The notes under the pieces were generated by a model. That model ran no database searches. It was not told the origin of the DNA and worked only from the letters and a program-made list of their open reading frames with translations. A program made the translations under genes and the position numbers. From Oscillospiraceae bacterium (lineage in GTDB: Bacteria > Bacillota > Clostridia > Oscillospirales > Oscillospiraceae), in the NCBI GenBank assembly GCA_009780435.1, contig WRAB01000005.1:53692-117691 (forward strand): a DNA stretch of 64,000 nt. Reading direction: 5' to 3'. The first letter of the stretch is position 1. Every line of letters starts with the position of its first letter. Shown piece after piece: positions 60,155 through 64,000 of this stretch.

Positions 60155-62221
60155 TTACACCAGATCGCTCCAACCCAGCACGCTCTCCAAGAGATCGGAG
60201 TGGAAGAAGAAGCTGACCCGCACCAGTCTGCCGTCCATATGCACCGATGCGTTGAGGCTGTAATACACCCGATTTCTGTCCAGCGGTGCGCCCTGCTGCG
60301 CTTGAACCTCTTCCAACACTGTGCCTACAATCGCTCGCTCCCGACGATCCGGGTTTGATCTGATGCTGTACTGTTGGTCGTTGTGTAAGCCGTGGCTGCG
60401 GATATGTAGCCAGTTCACACTGCCGCCGCCCATAACATACCCTAGAATCCGCTCTGTGTCCTCGAAGCTTTCTGCGTTGGTATGCCGGACAAAGAGATCC
60501 GCAGTGCGGGGCGTGATGCTCGTGACGGGATATATAGAAAAATACGTCTCCCTGCCGATAAACCCGCTCACATGGAGATCGCCATAGTGGGCGACGTCGT
60601 CCGGCACATTCCCGACAGGGGGACAGCAATCGCAAGAGGAGATTCTCGCGGCGGATACTTTGCGCCAGTCCTCTATATCCAGACCCCGGACTTCTTCCCG
60701 CAGTACGGCGTAGATCTCCCGCACCGCCGCTTCCGAGAGATCTCCCGACCAGAGTTCAGCCGGGTTCTCCGGCAAGGTCAATCGGGCGGCGGTATACGCT
60801 TCGTTTTGGTCTAAGATCCGCCTGATGTCATTGGCCTCTGTGTCCGTCAGTCGAATATTCCGCTGAATCCGCCGCCCGGAGGCGGTCTCGAAGACAATCA
60901 CGCTGTTCTGCCTTCCCTCAGGAGTGTTATGGCTGCTCTGCCGTATCGTCCGCACATTGCGGGCCAGGGCTTCGGTGAGGACATCGGTCAACGCCTCGTC
61001 CTGGATTGCCAGCATACGCACCCGCTGCCACTCGTAGGACATCTGGCCCTGGGGATCCCATCGGTCGTGAAGAGACAAAATCCGCACCGATTGGATCTGA
61101 TGGGCCGCAAGGGACCTGTTGAGAATCACATGCTGGGTGGTCATGGCCCCGGTGATGAACACGATATTCAAGAGCACTAAGATTCCCAGCCCCGGCAGGG
61201 CTTTCTTAATATTGGACAGCTTTCTGGTGGTAATCAACTCATAGGCGAAATATCCGATCAGAGCGATGACGTAGAAGGTCACCACTGCCATGGGCTCTCC
61301 CCGGGGCGTGGTGAACCATTCGACGACAAACCCAATGGCCGGCAGACACAGGAGAAACGCCCCGGCGACCCGGATCGCAGTCTGCACAATCCGGTTGGGC
61401 GCCGGATTCTGGGCCGTCTCGCTCTTTCTGCGCTTGAATAGGAACAGGGCGGCCCCGAAATAGAGCAGTGCCAGCACAAGGGTGTACACAATTCCCGTTT
61501 CAAAGCCCACCCCCTGACCCACATTCCCGAACAGGCCGATAAAAGGCGATACCAGCATTCCAAAGGGGATATGGTAGAACCCGCTCCCGAAGAATCCGAA
61601 ACTGTCTATGGACACCACAGGGGCAGCGAAGGTGACGATAGAGGTGAAAACCAGCATAATGGTCCGGGGGAAAAATAGAATCAGTCCCGTGGTGATAATA
61701 TTGGCAAATCTCCCGCCCGTGATGCTCATGGCCATCAGTGTGGCGGCGACCACCAGCAGACACCCCGCTGTCAGCCCCAGTGTGGCAAGGAGCACAGAAC
61801 CCACATGTACTGTGACATAGGCCGACCCAGTGGCGAAAATCGCCAGGGCGATGCCGGTACAGACCCAGATTCCGCCGATGACCCAAGTCAATATGGCCGC
61901 CGCATAGGACAGGAACAGGGCCTCCCGCTTGTGGGGGATGCTGTGATAGAAGTCACTGCTGTTTCGCTTATTCAAAAACGAGAACAGATACAAGGTTAAA
62001 ACCGGTGCCTGGACGACCATGGCCAAGACCAGGGTCCAGTTCTGATCCAGGCCCCCAATGAAGGACGGCATCGTTCTCCCGCCCCGCGCCATGGCCTCTC
62101 TCACCCACGAGATCTCGCCTACGGGCGTGAGGATTGCGCCCAGTAGCATGATGGCGATAAACAGTGCCGCTATCGCCACGGATTTTCGTAACGCCTCTCT
62201 ATATAATCCAACATGAAACAT
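60155..62221 (-). CDS. Large ABC-type membrane protein with extracytoplasmic C-domain (module 3)
   Basis: 688 residues. About ten helices in the N-terminal 380 residues resemble ABC-2-type permeases (SLHKREALFLSYAAAILTW-like region). A soluble C-terminal domain follows (about 390-688, beginning LAAHQIQSVRILSLHDRW). That two-part layout recalls DUF6449-containing permeases, which I consider likely but not certain. It is last in the GntR-ATPase-permease operon, four bases after the ATPase gene. Confidence 0.78.
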   Translation of the reverse strand: MFHVGLYREALRKSVAIAALFIAIMLLGAILTPVGEISWVREAMARGGRTMPSFIGGLDQNWTLVLAMVVQAPVLTLYLFSFLNKRNSSDFYHSIPHKREALFLSYAAAILTWVIGGIWVCTGIALAIFATGSAYVTVHVGSVLLATLGLTAGCLLVVAATLMAMSITGGRFANIITTGLILFFPRTIMLVFTSIVTFAAPVVSIDSFGFFGSGFYHIPFGMLVSPFIGLFGNVGQGVGFETGIVYTLVLALLYFGAALFLFKRRKSETAQNPAPNRIVQTAIRVAGAFLLCLPAIGFVVEWFTTPRGEPMAVVTFYVIALIGYFAYELITTRKLSNIKKALPGLGILVLLNIVFITGAMTTQHVILNRSLAAHQIQSVRILSLHDRWDPQGQMSYEWQRVRMLAIQDEALTDVLTEALARNVRTIRQSSHNTPEGRQNSVIVFETASGRRIQRNIRLTDTEANDIRRILDQNEAYTAARLTLPENPAELWSGDLSEAAVREIYAVLREEVRGLDIEDWRKVSAARISSCDCCPPVGNVPDDVAHYGDLHVSGFIGRETYFSIYPVTSITPRTADLFVRHTNAESFEDTERILGYVMGGGSVNWLHIRSHGLHNDQQYSIRSNPDRRERAIVGTVLEEVQAQQGAPLDRNRVYYSLNASVHMDGRLVRVSFFFHSDLLESVLGWSDLV

Positions 62222-62225
62222 GGTC

Positions 62226-63131
62226 TCACTCCTCCCCTATGATACTGTCGAAGGCATAGCCAATGGCCTGCATCTCGTGGATGAACACTTCCTCCAGAGA
62301 GAGCGGCAGAATATCCAGCAAAATCGGCGATTTCTCCGCCAAAAACGTCCGGGTCTGCTCCCGCCCTCCGCGGACGATAAAGTTCGCCACAGAGCCTTTT
62401 TTGCTGTAATTTAAGAGGTCTAACCCGGCAAACATCTCCTGGCCAAAGTCCTCGTGGAAAGCGATCTGGACTTTGAACAGGGACGTCTTCAAATTCTGCA
62501 CATCGGATTCAAAGACAATACCGCCCTCGTGTAAAAGTGCCAGTTGATCGCAGGTGTCCTCCAATTCCCGGAGGCTGTGGGAGGTGATAATCACCGTGGT
62601 CTCCCGTTCCAACACGTCCTCTGTAATGAGATTTTTCACCAGATTGCGCATCACGGGGTCTAACCCGTCAAAGGTCTCGTCAAAAAAGATGTACTCGGGA
62701 TTACAGCAGAGGGCTAAAATCGTCGCCGCCTGCCGCTTCATGCCTTTGGAAAACGTGTTGATATTGGCCTTCGGCTTCAATTTGAACAATTCCGTGAGCC
62801 GTGCAAAGCGCGCCCTGTCGAATCCGGGGTAGATAGCCTGATACAAGCCGGCCATCCGGTTCATAGAGGCCCCTTGCAGGAAGAATAACTCGTCCGGGAC
62901 ATAGGCGATCCGGCGTTTTGCGGCGGGATTTTCGTAGATCTCCTCGCCGTCCAGTGTGATCCGGCCCTCGTCCGCCCGGTATACGCCGGTGGCCAGGCGC
63001 AAAAAAGTCGATTTCCCTGCGCCGTTGGAGCCGATGAGACCGTAGATACAGCCCTTGGGAATCTCGCAACTCAAATTAGAGACGGCGCGGAAATTGCCAA
63101 ATTTTTTGGTGATATTCTCTGTTTTAATCAT
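62226..63131 (-). CDS. ABC transporter ATP-binding protein (module 3)
   Basis: 301 residues: Walker A GSNGAGKSTFL, signature-like FSKGMKRQAA, Walker B YIFFDETFDGLDP (Glu replaced by a DET order) and switch His in TSHSL. About 90 residues follow as a C-terminal extension. The start overlaps the GntR stop by eight bases. Confidence 0.93.
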   Translation of the reverse strand: MIKTENITKKFGNFRAVSNLSCEIPKGCIYGLIGSNGAGKSTFLRLATGVYRADEGRITLDGEEIYENPAAKRRIAYVPDELFFLQGASMNRMAGLYQAIYPGFDRARFARLTELFKLKPKANINTFSKGMKRQAATILALCCNPEYIFFDETFDGLDPVMRNLVKNLITEDVLERETTVIITSHSLRELEDTCDQLALLHEGGIVFESDVQNLKTSLFKVQIAFHEDFGQEMFAGLDLLNYSKKGSVANFIVRGGREQTRTFLAEKSPILLDILPLSLEEVFIHEMQAIGYAFDSIIGEE

Positions 63132-63504
63132 GCTGTCCCTCCTCGTATGCCGTATCTACAAGGGCTTTGATCTCATCCTTTTCGATTCCGGTCTGCCGCA
63201 GACCGGAAACCACGGTTTTCAAACTCGATAAGAGCATCTTCCCTCTCCTCTCTTGGAGCAGCGCTTGACCGCCCTCGCTGACAAAGGCACCTCTCCCCGG
63301 CGCTGTGACGATGACATCGTTTCGCTCCAGCTCCGTATAGGCCCGCTGCACAGTGTTGGGGTTCACGTTGAGTTCAATGGATAAATTCCGCACAGAGGGC
63401 ATCTTGTCGCCGCTTTTTAAGACGCCGGTCAGAATGTATTGTTCCATTTGATGTACAATCTGCTCATACACTGCCTGCCGCGATTGATTGTCAATCCGGT
63501 ACAT
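63124..63504 (-). CDS. GntR family regulator, YtrA type (module 3)
   Basis: 126 residues with a winged helix (QAVYEQIVHQMEQYILTG, then MPSVRNLSIELNVNPNTVQR) and a short C-terminal tail. The recognition helix VNPNTVQRAY is near-identical to that of module 1 (VNPNTLQRAF). GAGGAGG lies six to eight bases upstream of the ATG. Confidence 0.92.
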   Translation of the reverse strand: MYRIDNQSRQAVYEQIVHQMEQYILTGVLKSGDKMPSVRNLSIELNVNPNTVQRAYTELERNDVIVTAPGRGAFVSEGGQALLQERRGKMLLSSLKTVVSGLRQTGIEKDEIKALVDTAYEEGQHD

Positions 63505-63533
63505 AGCCTCGTCCTCCTCTCCTGCCCGTGTTA

Positions 63534-63577
63534 TGTATGTTGGTACAGTTATATCATTGGATAGGGGTGGTTGTCAA
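63534..63577 (-). promoter_or_regulatory. Promoter and candidate operator of GntR-ABC module 3
   Basis: Minus-strand TTGACA (63572-63577), an 18-base spacer and TATAAC (63548-63553). A TGTA-N6-TACA inverted repeat (63534-63547) covers the start region. Confidence 0.65.
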
Positions 63578-63609
63578 TGGGTTTTGTGAAAATGTAAGGT
63601 ATGACGTTT

Positions 63610-63640
63610 CTTACTTGCCCGGCTTTGCCGGGCAAGTAAG
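63610..63640. other. 14-bp perfect palindrome
   Basis: CTTACTTGCCCGGC-TTT-GCCGGGCAAGTAAG without a T-run on either side. It separates module 3 from the small RNA. Confidence 0.6.
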
Positions 63641-63644
63641 AAGA

Positions 63645-63847
63645 AAACAAAAAAGAGACGACTCAAACATCGTCTCTCAAAAAAAGTCACCGAGATATCG
63701 CTTTCCCCATTGCATTACCAACAAAACTACGATATAATACCAACAAGCCGATTGAAGCAAAGTCGGTAGCGGTGGCAGCGGGCGAGCAGCAACTCCCCAC
63801 TGTCATAGGTGTCAGGACACCCATGCATGACCTCAGGCCCCACCGCT
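63645..63847 (-). ncRNA. Candidate ~200-nt structured small RNA
   Basis: The predicted transcript starts at about 63847, exactly at the stem AGCGGTGG (63847-63840 on the minus strand), which pairs with CCACCGCT (63775-63768). Inside that stem is a long hairpin: GTCAT plus GGTGTC, pairing with GACACC plus ATGAC (63802-63831). A second, GC-rich hairpin (GGGGAG ... CTCGCCC) is also present. It ends at an intrinsic terminator with stem AGAGACGA / TCGTCTCT (63654-63677) and a T-run. A 61-codon frame crosses it without a ribosome site. No RNA class was recognised. Confidence 0.5.
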
Positions 63848-63853
63848 TGCACC

Positions 63854-63882
63854 AGTATAGCATTTTTCTCAATCTGGCGCAA
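63854..63882 (-). promoter_or_regulatory. Promoter of the candidate small RNA
   Basis: Minus-strand TTGCGC (63877-63882), a 17-base spacer and TATACT (63854-63859), with the start point at the base of the first RNA stem. Confidence 0.55.
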
Positions 63883-63930
63883 GAACAGGATTGTATGGCC
63901 GTGAGGGCGTAGCTTTCATCAGAAAACTAT

Positions 63931-63965
63931 GTCGCAGTATGGGTTGCCCCGTGCTGCGACTTTTT
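63931..63965 (+). terminator. Plus-strand intrinsic terminator near window end
   Basis: 7-bp outer stem GTCGCAG / CTGCGAC plus inner GGG/CCC, then TTTTT. What it terminates is unclear. Bases 63883-63930 and 63966-64000 hold nothing else I can support. Confidence 0.6.
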
Positions 63966-64000
63966 CATCGGTCCGCGGTGAGGGCCTGATCCCAACGGGG

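Noticed and set aside
63687..63872. 61-codon minus-strand frame inside the candidate small RNA
   Set aside because: Its start overlaps the promoter -10 box and no ribosome site exists. The RNA fold, promoter and terminator explain the region better.

Overview
The window looks like a chromosomal segment of a spore-forming, S-layered low-G+C-type Gram-positive bacterium, most likely an Oscillospirales/Clostridia member with a rather GC-rich genome. The supporting signs are the dgt-dnaG-rpoD cluster, a class 1B dihydroorotate dehydrogenase (pyrK-pyrD), spoIID, a SpoVB-type flippase and a Spo0A-like regulator. Further signs are SLH-domain surface proteins, rqcP, strong AGGAGG ribosome-binding sites, many TTG/GTG starts, and textbook TTGACA-N17-TATAAT promoters. 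Genus and species cannot be set from the sequence alone. No rRNA, CRISPR array, prophage or insertion-sequence transposase was seen.

Layout. 1-12.5 kb: the 3' part of mutS, a CPBP protease, a YkvI transporter-like protein, a PpiC-type foldase, carA-carB, and the first GntR-ABC-permease module. 12.5-14.1 kb: a minus-strand cluster of small XRE regulators and DUF6442 membrane proteins with repeated operators. 14.3-21 kb: aldo/keto reductase; tRNA-Met, a structured RNA, tRNA-Glu and tRNA-Val; an AT-rich PLD-nuclease gene; then SpoVB-like flippase, mazG, hup and rqcP. 21-29.3 kb (minus): pyrK-pyrD-phosphatase/GNAT-ygiQ, a DUF4003 protein, cardiolipin synthase and a membrane protein. 29.5-33.8 kb: spoIID, an SLH-anchored subtilisin, a GNAT and a PHP phosphatase.

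34-38.2 kb is the most unusual part. It holds an intact stand-alone receiver, a divergent receiver whose phospho-acceptor Asp is Asn, a 16-codon micro-ORF with its own Shine-Dalgarno and terminator, an AgrC-like GHKL sensor kinase, and a Spo0A-like regulator whose acceptor Asp is Glu. Two Spo0A-box-like sites lie in the divergent promoter region. A lytic transglycosylase, prmA and a zinc-ribbon/Ig-like protein follow.

40.7-52 kb: tRNA-Val(GAC) with a 3' flank copied from the other valine tRNA; a minus operon of an SPFH protein plus a ribbon-helix-helix protein, with tandem palindromes at its promoter; DUF1576, XRE-membrane and SGNH genes; a 1072-residue beta-helix/InlB-repeat/SLH surface protein; a second GntR-ABC module; and a candidate type I toxin-antitoxin locus. 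52-63.5 kb (minus): rpoD, dnaG, dgt, an SDR, yigZ-hflX, a flavin reductase, rpmE, and a third GntR-ABC-permease module. The last 0.4 kb carries a probable ~200-nt structured small RNA. Short GC-rich palindromic repeats of at least two families are scattered through the intergenic regions.
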